Origin: a virus
Length of the DNA stretch: 64,000 nucleotides
Direction: 5' to 3' (one strand)
Virus record (IMG/VR): IMGVR_UViG_3300032285_003395
Span: 1 to 64,000 of that record
Part shown: positions 38,479 to 45,369 of the stretch, piece by piece
Position numbering within the stretch: the first letter of the stretch is position 1
Layout: every line of letters begins with the position of its first letter
The notes under the pieces: model-generated
Told to the model about the DNA's origin: nothing
The model's database searches: none
What the model saw: the letters and a program-made list of their open reading frames with translations, nothing else
Made by a program: the position numbers and the translations under genes

Positions 38479-38802
38479 TTATTTATTACTTTCAATTTCA
38501 CAACAATAAGCTAATTTAAGATAATTTATTGCATCTTCATAGGAATCAAGAAGAGATTCATTCATAATGTCTTTTCCTTCTTTTTTGAGATTCCAAATAC
38601 GCACAAATTTTAATATAACCATTAATGTAGCATAACCTTCTGGTTTAGAAACGTCTACACCTATCATTTTTGTTACATTACTTACTATTTTAAAGTTAGA
38701 AAGAACATCTTCTGATGCATAATCATTTGTTTTTAATTTAATAATATCTAATGTTTTAGCATCTAGTCTTTCTAATAATTTTATTTGTTCTTGTGAGGTC
38801 AT
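38479..38802 (-). CDS. All-alpha NTP-pyrophosphatase-like (DUF6378-like) protein
   Basis: 107 residues, all helical. The pattern K-x-N-D-Y-A, then VLSNFK, then a helix ending LKFVRIWNL, then ESLLDSYEDAINYLKLA matches a family of small phage proteins (DUF6378 and relatives) thought to be distant from MazG-type NTP pyrophosphatases: an acidic helix pair with N-F and K-x-x-R-I, and a C-terminal D-x-x-x-D helix. The likely role is nucleotide pool housekeeping beside ThyX and dUTPase. It is the last gene of the minus-strand block. Family recalled, not searched. Confidence 0.55.
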   Translation of the reverse strand: MTSQEQIKLLERLDAKTLDIIKLKTNDYASEDVLSNFKIVSNVTKMIGVDVSKPEGYATLMVILKFVRIWNLKKEGKDIMNESLLDSYEDAINYLKLAYCCEIESNK

Positions 38803-38813
38803 ATTTATTTATT

Positions 38814-39029
38814 TTATAATTTTTCTAATTCTTGTCTAACGTTTAAATAATAATCAAAAATTTCATTATTTGCATAAAATGCTACTCTTGTAGCCTCAAC
38901 TACACATATTTTTGCGTGTTTAATGGCAATACTTGTACATAATATTTCATTTCCACAATCAGTATCTTCATTCATTAGAATAATTTTAAATTTATCTACT
39001 AAATCTTCTGCTTTTTCTTTTGGTGTCAT
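38814..39029 (-). CDS. Small protein, unknown
   Basis: 71 residues, predicted helical, with Cys at 22, 27 and 38 and no membrane segment. ATG start; 11 bases separate it from the next gene downstream. It could be a small regulatory or inhibitor protein, but no family is recognised. Context: the string of short genes at the promoter-distal end of the minus-strand block. Confidence 0.5.
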   Translation of the reverse strand: MTPKEKAEDLVDKFKIILMNEDTDCGNEILCTSIAIKHAKICVVEATRVAFYANNEIFDYYLNVRQELEKL

Positions 39030-39044
39030 ATTATTTATTTTTTT

Positions 39045-39368
39045 TTATTGATTTTTAATTAATTCTAATAAAAATACAGATATTTTATAACCTGTAAATG
39101 CCCCTAATGCAGAGCTAGTAGGGAATATAACAATTTTTCCTAACTGAGTGACATATTTAGGTCTATTAATAATTTTACCTACATACAGATAATAAATTAC
39201 TTGTGAAAATAAAACAGCAACATCTATCTTTAATGATATTGTAACCATTATCATAGCTCCTAAAAACCCATATAAAAAATTATCTGTAATTGCTTGTGCA
39301 ATTTCTCTAGGAGTAGCAGCTTTCCACTCTTTTACTATTTGTCTATGTTTAACTTGTATTCTTTTCAT
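39045..39368 (-). CDS. Small integral membrane protein
   Basis: 107 residues. After a basic N-terminus (about residues 1-18) come hydrophobic segments near residues 31-62 (FLYGFLGAMIMVTI, then VAVLFSQVIYYLYVG) and 78-104 (IVIFPTSSALGAF, then ISVFLLELI), giving two or three membrane spans. Size and topology would allow a holin-like or phage-inner-membrane role, but no holin family is recognised and the lytic transglycosylase is 24 kb away, so this is only a possibility. Confidence 0.5.
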   Translation of the reverse strand: MKRIQVKHRQIVKEWKAATPREIAQAITDNFLYGFLGAMIMVTISLKIDVAVLFSQVIYYLYVGKIINRPKYVTQLGKIVIFPTSSALGAFTGYKISVFLLELIKNQ

Positions 39369-39376
39369 ATTATTTT

Positions 39377-39604
39377 TTAATCTTCTATATCAAAATTTCT
39401 TTGTCTATATTCATCTCCTTCAGATAAATCAGCAAATGGACAATTTAAACAATTGTTATAACAGCATCTCCCTCTTTTTATATGATATTCTCTAGTAAAA
39501 ATCATTTTTCCATTTTCCCAATAAAAATCTTCTGGAGATAGTTTTGTTTTTTCTTGAAGCAATCTTTTAGCTTCTAGTTCTAATATAAAATCTTTTTGTA
39601 TCAT
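39377..39604 (-). CDS. DUF5522-like Cys-rich small protein
   Basis: 75 residues. The segment YHIKRGRCCYNNCLNCPFA (about residues 40-58) matches the DUF5522 signature, an RGxCC-x3-C-x2-CP motif, expected to bind zinc or an iron-sulphur cluster through four Cys. In Bacteroidota this short domain occurs as a stand-alone protein of unknown function. Here it sits 11 bases downstream of thyX, so it may be co-expressed with nucleotide genes. It was possibly acquired from a host. Confidence 0.65.
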   Translation of the reverse strand: MIQKDFILELEAKRLLQEKTKLSPEDFYWENGKMIFTREYHIKRGRCCYNNCLNCPFADLSEGDEYRQRNFDIED

Positions 39605-39615
39605 AAATTATTTAT

Positions 39616-40233
39616 TTAATAATTAAAAGCTTTTAAAGTGTATTCAAAAGGATTACCTTCAATGTTTTTTAATAAAATCATCATTTCCTCTGCAATATCA
39701 GAAATTTCTTTTTGTGCTTTGTCTGAATGCCTTAATTTATAAAAATTTGCAAAACAACTCATATTCATTATACAATCTGTAGTAATTACAGAATTATAAG
39801 TTTTAAAATACCTAGCACTTTCTTTAGCTCTTTTTCTACCAAGGATAGGTGTTAAATTATCCAACCATGTATGATATAAATGATTAGAATGTAAAGTAAA
39901 AGCTTCTAATTGTTTTATTGCATCTTGAGGCCAATCTTCAGGTAAATAATACTTATCTTCTTTTAATTCTTTGTATCTAGCACTTTCTCCATTTGTTCCC
40001 ATGTGTCTATGTTTTAACAAATGTATATGACTTGCAATATCAGCTTCTACTAAAAAATGAACTATACCTCTTTCAAAAGGAGTTTTGTGTCCTTCTGAAT
40101 AAAGAGTTTCAATCATTTTGGGTATTCTTTTAATCTTATCTTCTGTCAATTCTCTAGACGTAGATGTCCAAGCTGCTAAAGCTATTTGTTCATCAGAACC
40201 ATAATAACCTACTAGTTTTACTCTATTATTCAT
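39616..40233 (-). CDS. thyX: Flavin-dependent thymidylate synthase
   Basis: 205 residues. It methylates dUMP to dTMP using methylene-tetrahydrofolate with FAD/NADPH. The ThyX signature is KHRHMGTNGESARY at 74-87, close to the consensus RHR-x-x-S-x-N-E-x-S-x-R-Y (first Arg is Lys and the middle Ser is Thr/Gly-shifted). GHKTPFE near 49-54 is the H-x-S/T-P-F-E motif, and LRHSDKAQKEI is the C-terminal conserved helix. It overlaps the preceding gene by 8 bases. With dUTPase and class II RNR, both in this block, it gives a complete dUTP-to-dTMP route. Size is normal for the family. Confidence 0.93.
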   Translation of the reverse strand: MNNRVKLVGYYGSDEQIALAAWTSTSRELTEDKIKRIPKMIETLYSEGHKTPFERGIVHFLVEADIASHIHLLKHRHMGTNGESARYKELKEDKYYLPEDWPQDAIKQLEAFTLHSNHLYHTWLDNLTPILGRKRAKESARYFKTYNSVITTDCIMNMSCFANFYKLRHSDKAQKEISDIAEEMMILLKNIEGNPFEYTLKAFNY

Positions 40234-40651
40234 AATCTTTAATTTTTAAATTTATTATTGGATGTATTTCTGTTATACTATGTGTTTTATCAAAAACATA
40301 AGGACCTTGTATTTGAATTATATCATCTTTTTGTGGTATAATAATTTTATTTTTATAAAACCAACAAATAGGAAATATAGAAGGTGCTGCACATACAATT
40401 TCTCCTACCATACATCCTTCTTCATCTACATAATTATTTTTAACTAATAAAGATGTATCTTTTATTTTTAATCTAATATGTACATCTCCATCTAAATCTG
40501 ATTCTACTTTAATAACTTTACCTGATAAAGTTTTAAAAGAATCTAAAATAACTAATCTACCAGGATGGTGTATTCTATTGCAAGGACAATCTTCCGTAGA
40601 TATAAAACTTAGTAATATAACTATTGTAATTAGTGTTAAAGTTAATTTCAT
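40226..40651 (-). CDS. Exported protein with hydrophobic N-terminus, 'EIHP' family
   Basis: 141 residues. Residues 2-17 form a hydrophobic signal or anchor segment, followed closely by CPC. The mature part is beta-rich: GDVHIRLKI near residue 54, a Cys pair around 80-87, IQGPYVFDK near 113-121 and TEIHP near 127. The layout (hVRL ... C ... G-pyV-D ... EIHP) matches a family of small secreted bacterial proteins of unknown function, as recalled. Function unknown; it would act in the host envelope or periplasm. It has its own -7 box (40669-40676) and its end overlaps thyX by 8 bases, so it heads that small operon. Confidence 0.6.
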   Translation of the reverse strand: MKLTLTLITIVILLSFISTEDCPCNRIHHPGRLVILDSFKTLSGKVIKVESDLDGDVHIRLKIKDTSLLVKNNYVDEEGCMVGEIVCAAPSIFPICWFYKNKIIIPQKDDIIQIQGPYVFDKTHSITEIHPIINLKIKDYE

Positions 40652-40668
40652 TTTTATTAATTATAGTG

Positions 40669-40676
40669 CAAAAATA
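40669..40676 (-). promoter_or_regulatory. Promoter -7 box (TATTTTTG) for the exported protein-thyX operon
   Basis: On the minus strand the 8-mer matches TAnnTTTG and lies 18 bases upstream of the ATG of the exported-protein gene, downstream of a terminator hairpin (40715-40759). The terminator-promoter order makes this one of the better-supported promoters. No -33 TTTG at standard spacing. Confidence 0.55.
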
Positions 40677-40714
40677 GTAAAAAAAATAAATACCCTTAAT
40701 TTTTTATTAAATAT

Positions 40715-40759
40715 AAAAAAAAATGCCTACATTACTATCTGCGCAAATAATAATGTAGG
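40715..40759 (-). terminator. Intrinsic terminator after the 77-residue protein gene
   Basis: On the minus strand CCTACATTA (complement of 40751-40759) and TAATGTAGG (complement of 40726-40734) form a 9-bp stem. After two bases (CA) a run of nine T follows (40715-40723). It lies in the 213-base gap between 40864 and 40652, the longest gene-free stretch in the window. Confidence 0.75.
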
Positions 40760-40766
40760 ACTTAAT

Positions 40767-40800
40767 GCCCAGAGATAAAGCTTACAGTTTATTCGGGGGC
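40767..40800. other. Nested hairpin, unclassified structured element
   Basis: GCCC (40767-40770) pairs with GGGC (40797-40800). Inside it ATAAA (40775-40779) pairs with TTTAT (40788-40792), capped by a C-G-closed TTACA loop at 40781-40787, with a small internal loop between the stems. It is a rare G+C-rich patch in an A+T-rich gap and touches the terminator hairpin with 7 bases between. It could be a structured leader, a ribozyme-like element, a replication-origin hairpin or a weak opposite-strand terminator. No known riboswitch consensus was recognised. Confidence 0.45.
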
Positions 40801-40864
40801 TTTAATATTGTAAAAAATTATTTAATAATACTTTTTTATTTTAAATTTATATTATTTAATTTGT

Positions 40865-41098
40865 TTAACTAATAATTTCTATTTTATTTTGAGTTTCAAT
40901 CCATACTTTTGCTCCACAAGATAAAGGATTATTAGGACTATATTTTATGGTAGCTACTATATTACCTTCTTTATCCAAAATATTTACATTATTAGCATAG
41001 TTATTTGACTTATAATTTTTACAAGTTATAACAGGTAAATTAGCACCTTTAGCATTTGCTTTTATGTTATGTTGATTAACATGAATAATACTTTTCAT
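40865..41098 (-). CDS. Small protein, unknown, beside RNR
   Basis: 77 residues, soluble, basic N-terminus and beta-rich in appearance (NILDKEGNIVATIKY, then KVWIE). ATG start 9 bases after the RNR stop, so it should be co-transcribed with RNR. The phrase CGAKVWIET suggests a small beta-barrel, but no family is recognised. Confidence 0.5.
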   Translation of the reverse strand: MKSIIHVNQHNIKANAKGANLPVITCKNYKSNNYANNVNILDKEGNIVATIKYSPNNPLSCGAKVWIETQNKIEIIS

Positions 41099-41107
41099 TT
41101 TTTATAT

Positions 41108-43303
41108 TTAAAAATTAATTTCGCATGATCCTCCTGAACAAGCTATACCACTCAACTCATCAGCACTAAGATATTTTTCTGTATAATCTATTTTAGAAAA
41201 ATCTATAGATTTGTTTTTTAACACTCTATTTATTTTAACCCATTTATGATAAAGATGAATATCTTTTAAACAATCAGAAGCTTTAAATAAATCTCCTTTA
41301 AAGTAGTTTTTAGCAAACTTTTTAATTCTACTAACAATATCTTTTTTAACCATAACAGTTATTCTATCTCCTGAAAGTATAAAATTTCTATCTGTTACAG
41401 CAGAACATACATCCCAAAGGTCATTATTAAAACAATGTAAGGCATCTACAATAAGTCCTGATGCAAATAAAGCTGCATCTCCATATTTATCCATTAATTC
41501 TTTTTGAGTAAATACTTCTGTAAAAGGTGCTTGCTTGTATATTTTATCCCCTGAATTAGGTAGAAAAGATAACCCACAAAAGTCTTCTTTATTGTCAAAT
41601 ATATAATCAAAAGCTTTATCCCAATCATTTACACTCACGGTATTAGATACATTATGAGTGATTGTCTCACTATATCCTAATTCTTTATTAGTACCAGGTA
41701 AAACCCAATGCTTATAAACTAATTGAACTGCTTTTAGAAATTCTATTTCATCTACTTGAGATTTTACAATAGTTTCAGGTGTTTCTTTCATAGGAATAAA
41801 ACAAGCATAATCACTATTAGTTGGACTCCATACACCTTCTTCTAGTAATTCAGGATAATTTTCATTTAAAAACTTAGCCATTGGCGTGTCTTTATTTAGT
41901 TGAATAGTTCTAAAATAATTATGAGCATGAGCAGGATGAATACCACTTGCAGTCATAGCTAACACAGAAGCATTTCCAGAAGGTTTGACACAGGTAGTTC
42001 TAGCAGCTTGATTAATACCAATTAATTCAGCCACTATTTTATTTGTTTCTTTAACTATTTCTGCACCTTTTTCTAACACTTCAGGATTTAATAATACAGA
42101 TGGATTATTCATAATACCTGTAATAGAAACTCCTAATAATGCTTCCCAATTAATAAGTTCTTCTGTTTCTTTACCTAAAAAAGGCATATTAGTGTAAGAT
42201 GCTTGGAATGTTCCTAATATAGCAGCTGCCTTACATGCTTCATAAAACTTTTTAGGAGTGGTACACTTAGAACCAATAATTTCATTTAGATTACAAAAAG
42301 ACCAACAAGATTTTCCTGAAAATGGATTGATTGGTTTAAATCCTATTTCAACACATGGATTTACCATCATATCAATATCATCCACTAAAACAACTCCAGG
42401 TTCACCAAATTGTTTTATAAATTCTTTATAACCATCTAGCTCTTCTTTTGTAATAGATGATTTTAATATTTTAGCAGAATTGTTTGCTCTAGCTCTCCAA
42501 GGAGTATCCATCCACCAATTACCTGTTTTACAACTAAGCATATTTTGGTCATCTTTATCAAATAAAGAAATTAAAGCACTTCTTCTCACTCCTCCAGATA
42601 AAACTGCATCTGATAAAATACAAACAATATCATGGCAATCTATAGATGAAAGTTTAAACTCTTCTTTGCTTAATTTAGTGTCTAAAATCTTCTCTATTAA
42701 GTCCAAAGATTTTTTTAATCCATCAGGGCCAGGAGCTATAAATTCTCCTGCTATAAGCTCACCTTTTGCTCTAATTTTTGAATAATCAAATAACACCTTT
42801 TCAGTTCCATTAAAATAAGAACTAATTAATATATCTATTGCATTTGCCCAACCTTCAATAGAATCTTCAATAACATGAACTGCATGAGAATCTAAAATTC
42901 TATTTTTTATAGAAGGCAATTTTTCTATAAATCTTTTTTCTACAGAAAACCCAACTCCAGCTCCACATAAAAGTACATACATAATTTCTTTAAATACTTC
43001 TACTCTGTCTATAAAAGTAACTGAACAATTGTACAATTTAACATTATGGGAATTAATGTGTTTCTCTCTAAATTGTAAATTTCTTTGAGAGGCCAAAATT
43101 TCCATATTTGTATAAGCTTGTTTAGCTATGTCAAAATAAGGAGCTATTTCATTCCAATTACTTCTTGTTGAAAATTTATTATAATGCATTTGCATTACAT
43201 CATCAACAGATTCTTCCCAGGTTTCTAACCTGTTTTTATGCTTTAAAAACTTAGCATAAGATTCATTAAATTTTAGCTGTGAAGCTATTTCTTTACCATT
43301 CAT
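41108..43303 (-). CDS. nrdJ: Adenosylcobalamin-dependent (class II) ribonucleotide reductase, monomeric RTPR-like
   Basis: 731 residues, near the 739 of Lactobacillus RTPR. It reduces ribonucleotides (probably triphosphates) to deoxyribonucleotides with a B12 radical. Key residues: redox Cys C93 and C337, active-site N315-P-C317-V-E319 (thiyl-radical Cys317; the usual form is NPCGE), GAGVGFSV near 114-121, GGVRRSA at 237-243, and the swinging C-terminal pair C722-x4-C727 as in RTPR. It needs no oxygen, fitting a gut anaerobe, and depends on host cobalamin. Promoter box at 43337-43344. Confidence 0.93.
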   Translation of the reverse strand: MNGKEIASQLKFNESYAKFLKHKNRLETWEESVDDVMQMHYNKFSTRSNWNEIAPYFDIAKQAYTNMEILASQRNLQFREKHINSHNVKLYNCSVTFIDRVEVFKEIMYVLLCGAGVGFSVEKRFIEKLPSIKNRILDSHAVHVIEDSIEGWANAIDILISSYFNGTEKVLFDYSKIRAKGELIAGEFIAPGPDGLKKSLDLIEKILDTKLSKEEFKLSSIDCHDIVCILSDAVLSGGVRRSALISLFDKDDQNMLSCKTGNWWMDTPWRARANNSAKILKSSITKEELDGYKEFIKQFGEPGVVLVDDIDMMVNPCVEIGFKPINPFSGKSCWSFCNLNEIIGSKCTTPKKFYEACKAAAILGTFQASYTNMPFLGKETEELINWEALLGVSITGIMNNPSVLLNPEVLEKGAEIVKETNKIVAELIGINQAARTTCVKPSGNASVLAMTASGIHPAHAHNYFRTIQLNKDTPMAKFLNENYPELLEEGVWSPTNSDYACFIPMKETPETIVKSQVDEIEFLKAVQLVYKHWVLPGTNKELGYSETITHNVSNTVSVNDWDKAFDYIFDNKEDFCGLSFLPNSGDKIYKQAPFTEVFTQKELMDKYGDAALFASGLIVDALHCFNNDLWDVCSAVTDRNFILSGDRITVMVKKDIVSRIKKFAKNYFKGDLFKASDCLKDIHLYHKWVKINRVLKNKSIDFSKIDYTEKYLSADELSGIACSGGSCEINF

Positions 43304-43336
43304 TTATTATTTTTTTTTTAAAGTGAAAAAGGGTTG

Positions 43337-43344
43337 CAAATATA
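43337..43344 (-). promoter_or_regulatory. Promoter -7 box (TATATTTG) for nrdJ
   Basis: On the minus strand TATATTTG matches TAnnTTTG and ends 34 bases upstream of the nrdJ ATG, in the 51-base gap after the upstream gene. The sequence TTGCAACCC just after the box is less A+T-rich than its surroundings. Supported by position; chance matches of this 8-mer are common. Confidence 0.5.
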
Positions 43345-43354
43345 TGAATAAATT

Positions 43355-43930
43355 TTAATTTTCTTTATCATTATAATACAATAATATTATACTATTTTTA
43401 TTAATAATACATTGATAATATTCTTTTTGATTAATCATAAATTGTTTAGTATTAAAAGGTTTAGTAATTAAATGAATAACATTTAAACCCTCAATATTAG
43501 CAACAGTATGATTACCATTAGGATTACAATCATTAATTAATGTTTTTATTCTAAGAAAATTATTATGTGAAATATTAGAATTTATTTCTATGTTCCAATA
43601 TTGTTGTTCTGAAGATAAATTTTTAGTTGATTCTTTTATTAAATCTTTAAATAAATAATTTTTATTTTTTAATTTATTTAATATTACTTCAGATATGCTA
43701 AACCCTAATTTTTCTAAAGAGTATTGTTGAAGATTAATATAAATTTTAGCATCAAATAAATCAGCTATTTTTTTCATATCTTCATAAGTATTTAATAACT
43801 CTTCTTCATTATGAATTAAATAGTAATTTAAAATATTTAAGGTATCTTGATTTTTAATAATAAAAATTTCATATACCCAACCTTGTTTAAATTCTAATAA
43901 AGAAGTTATTTTTTGTATATTATCTATCAT
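43355..43930 (-). CDS. Conserved Bacteroidota-phage protein, possibly degenerate primase-polymerase fold
   Basis: 191 residues. The order of elements, DAKIYINLQ near 60-68, then WNIEINS near 112-118, then VIHLITKPFN near 150-159, is that of a family of Bacteroidota phage proteins recalled with the form YINLNRRS ... WIIDIDT ... GYHLITKPFN, which resembles the core of archaeo-eukaryotic primases (acidic DxD plus a His strand). Here the Asp residues of the usual IDID are E and N, so activity is doubtful. It sits between RNR and small genes of the replication block. Function unknown. Confidence 0.45.
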   Translation of the reverse strand: MIDNIQKITSLLEFKQGWVYEIFIIKNQDTLNILNYYLIHNEEELLNTYEDMKKIADLFDAKIYINLQQYSLEKLGFSISEVILNKLKNKNYLFKDLIKESTKNLSSEQQYWNIEINSNISHNNFLRIKTLINDCNPNGNHTVANIEGLNVIHLITKPFNTKQFMINQKEYYQCIINKNSIILLYYNDKEN

Positions 43931-43931
43931 T

Positions 43932-44147
43932 TTAAAAATTATTATGTAAGATATTTTCTAAATCTTTTTTAATTAAAAATAATTCATCAAAGATAGCTAT
44001 ACTTATAGGATTATTACAAGGTAATAATTTTTTTTCTAAAGATTTGGTATTATTTATATCTATAAGTGCAGCTTTTATAGCCTGTTCTTTATTTAATCCA
44101 ATATTAATATATTTATTTATTAATTGTTCTGAATTATATTCTATCAT
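43932..44147 (-). CDS. Small helical protein, unknown
   Basis: 71 residues, predicted all-helical. The first 30 residues (QLINKYINIGLNKEQAIKAAL) look like a UBA-type three-helix module: a helix, a G-L-N turn, then a helix. ATG start; its stop is one base before the next gene start, so the two are coupled. A promoter-like box TAAGTTTG lies 62 bases upstream, inside an inverted repeat (44172-44215). Function unknown. Confidence 0.45.
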   Translation of the reverse strand: MIEYNSEQLINKYINIGLNKEQAIKAALIDINNTKSLEKKLLPCNNPISIAIFDELFLIKKDLENILHNNF

Positions 44148-44164
44148 TTTTAATTATTTTTTAG

Positions 44165-44215
44165 AAAAAAAAAGTTTGTAAACTTAAAAATATAAATCTT
44201 TAAATTTACAAACTT
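44165..44215 (-). terminator. A+T-rich hairpin with T-tract after the membrane-anchored coiled-coil gene
   Basis: Perfect 11-base inverted repeat: AAGTTTGTAAA (44172-44182) and TTTACAAACTT (44205-44215), loop 22 bases, followed on the minus strand by a run of T (44165-44173). It fits an intrinsic terminator for the gene ending at 44249. The right arm also contains TAAGTTTG (44209-44216 complement), a -7 match, so an alternative is a promoter/operator for the gene starting at 44147. Confidence 0.55.
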
Positions 44216-44248
44216 AGTTTTTAAAATTATTTATTTTATTATAAAATT

Positions 44249-44527
44249 TTAATTTTTAATAACTGGTTTTTTTCTAGGTTTATTAGATTTTTTAATTGGT
44301 TTTTCCTCAATTGCAGGAACAGTTTTATTTTTAACATTACTGCTAATATCAATAGGATTCTTTTTCTTTTCTACAATTAAACTATGATATGCTTGGGTTA
44401 GTACATCAAGGTTTTTTTGTAATTCAGATTTTTCTTCTTTAAGTTTATTTATTAGTTTCCAAAATTGCCAATTAGCTATTGCAGAAATAATAAAATAAAA
44501 ACAAAAAATAATAATTTTAATTTCCAT
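44249..44527 (-). CDS. Membrane-anchored coiled-coil protein (spanin-like layout)
   Basis: 92 residues. Residues 4-22 form one membrane span with short basic N-terminus. Residues about 26-55 form a coiled coil (KLINKLKEEKSELQKNLDVL), and the C-terminus is Lys/Pro-rich (KKSNKPRKKP). This is the layout of an inner-membrane spanin or a small membrane scaffold. No outer-membrane partner is visible beside it, so lysis is only a possibility. Own promoter box at 44572-44579 and a terminator-like hairpin after it make it a single-gene unit. Confidence 0.5.
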   Translation of the reverse strand: MEIKIIIFCFYFIISAIANWQFWKLINKLKEEKSELQKNLDVLTQAYHSLIVEKKKNPIDISSNVKNKTVPAIEEKPIKKSNKPRKKPVIKN

Positions 44528-44571
44528 AAGTTTAAATTTTTAATTTTATTTTTTAATTAATTTTTAAGGTG

Positions 44572-44579
44572 CAAATATA
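44572..44579 (-). promoter_or_regulatory. Promoter -7 box (TATATTTG) for the membrane-anchored protein
   Basis: On the minus strand TATATTTGCACC lies 45 bases upstream of the ATG in the 77-base gap after the dUTPase gene; the same TATATTTGCA string precedes nrdJ, so the two share an extended 10-base match. That shared extension supports both as promoters. Confidence 0.5.
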
Positions 44580-44604
44580 ATAAAAATATTTTAAAATAAA
44601 TTTT

Positions 44605-45054
44605 TTAATTACCTGTACTTCCATAACCACCCCAACCTCTTATTGAATCAGATAATTCATTTACTTCTTCCCAGTCTACTTCAGGATAAGGTAAAATAAT
44701 TAATTGACCAACTCTATCTCCAAGTTCATATAAATTACCAGGAATAGCATCATCTTTTTTAACAAAATATTGGTAATTAGGTTTATACTTAAACATAATT
44801 TCCCCTCTATATCCGCTGTCCAAAATTCCAACGGAGTTTGTCAACATTAAATCTTTTTTACAATTAGAAGATCTAGGAAATAATAATCCTACAAATCCTT
44901 TAGGAATTTCCATAGCTAAGCCTGTTTTATAAACATAGTTACCATTAGTATCTAATTCTATTTCAGTACAGGTTAGATCCATTCCACCATCTCCAGGATT
45001 TGCATAAGAGGGTGTTACTGCATTTTTATTTAATTTTTTTATTCTTACTATCAT
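44605..45054 (-). CDS. dut: dUTP diphosphatase (trimeric dUTPase)
   Basis: 149 residues. It hydrolyses dUTP to dUMP, keeping uracil out of DNA and feeding ThyX. All five trimeric dUTPase motifs are present in order: GDGGMDL (I), PRSS (II), LTNSVGILDSGYRGEI (III, with the nucleotide-binding Tyr/Asp), GDRVGQLIILP (IV) and RGWGGYGSTG (V, C-terminal arm). Size is normal. It starts one base after the upstream gene ends. Confidence 0.95.
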   Translation of the reverse strand: MIVRIKKLNKNAVTPSYANPGDGGMDLTCTEIELDTNGNYVYKTGLAMEIPKGFVGLLFPRSSNCKKDLMLTNSVGILDSGYRGEIMFKYKPNYQYFVKKDDAIPGNLYELGDRVGQLIILPYPEVDWEEVNELSDSIRGWGGYGSTGN

Positions 45055-45055
45055 A

Positions 45056-45367
45056 TTAAATATCTTTAATTATATAAGTTTCATTTTTAGAACTACATGG
45101 TTCTTTAGTAATTAAATAACCTAATCTATTAACAATATGTAAACCTGATACAATATAAAGTTCATCTTCTTCATCTATAATAGTCCACACATTTTCTTTA
45201 GGTTGGTTTTTTACATAATCAAATTCTTCATCAAAAGTTTCATACATACAACCACCAAAAGAACACATATCTTCTGGTTTATAGATAGTATTATTAATTA
45301 AAATTTGATTATATTCTGGAGTGTATTTTTCATAAAAATCATCATCCGTTAATTCTATGTTACTCAT
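45056..45367 (-). CDS. Conserved-position protein, unknown
   Basis: 103 residues, acidic N-terminus (ELTDDDFYEKYTPEYN), one Cys pair near 33-40 (CSFGGC) and a beta-rich C-terminal half (EDELYIVSGLHIVNRLGYLIT). It sits between the primase and dUTPase genes with 1-2-base spacing. The LYIVSGLHIVNRLGYLIT stretch resembles short beta domains seen in Bacteroidota phage proteins. Function unknown. Confidence 0.5.
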   Translation of the reverse strand: MSNIELTDDDFYEKYTPEYNQILINNTIYKPEDMCSFGGCMYETFDEEFDYVKNQPKENVWTIIDEEDELYIVSGLHIVNRLGYLITKEPCSSKNETYIIKDI

Positions 45368-45369
45368 AA

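Noticed and set aside
40262-40778. Two plus-strand frames opposite the exported-protein gene and the intergenic hairpins
   Set aside because: Products are low-complexity; the minus-strand gene has promoter, signal-like N-terminus and family motifs.
40726-40800. A tRNA or known riboswitch/ribozyme in the intergenic gap
   Set aside because: No tRNA cloverleaf or T-loop. Partial resemblance of AATGCC and GATAAAG to twister ribozyme pieces does not extend to the full motif.
42480-42785. Plus-strand frame inside nrdJ
   Set aside because: It is antisense to conserved RNR sequence, including the GGVRRSA region.
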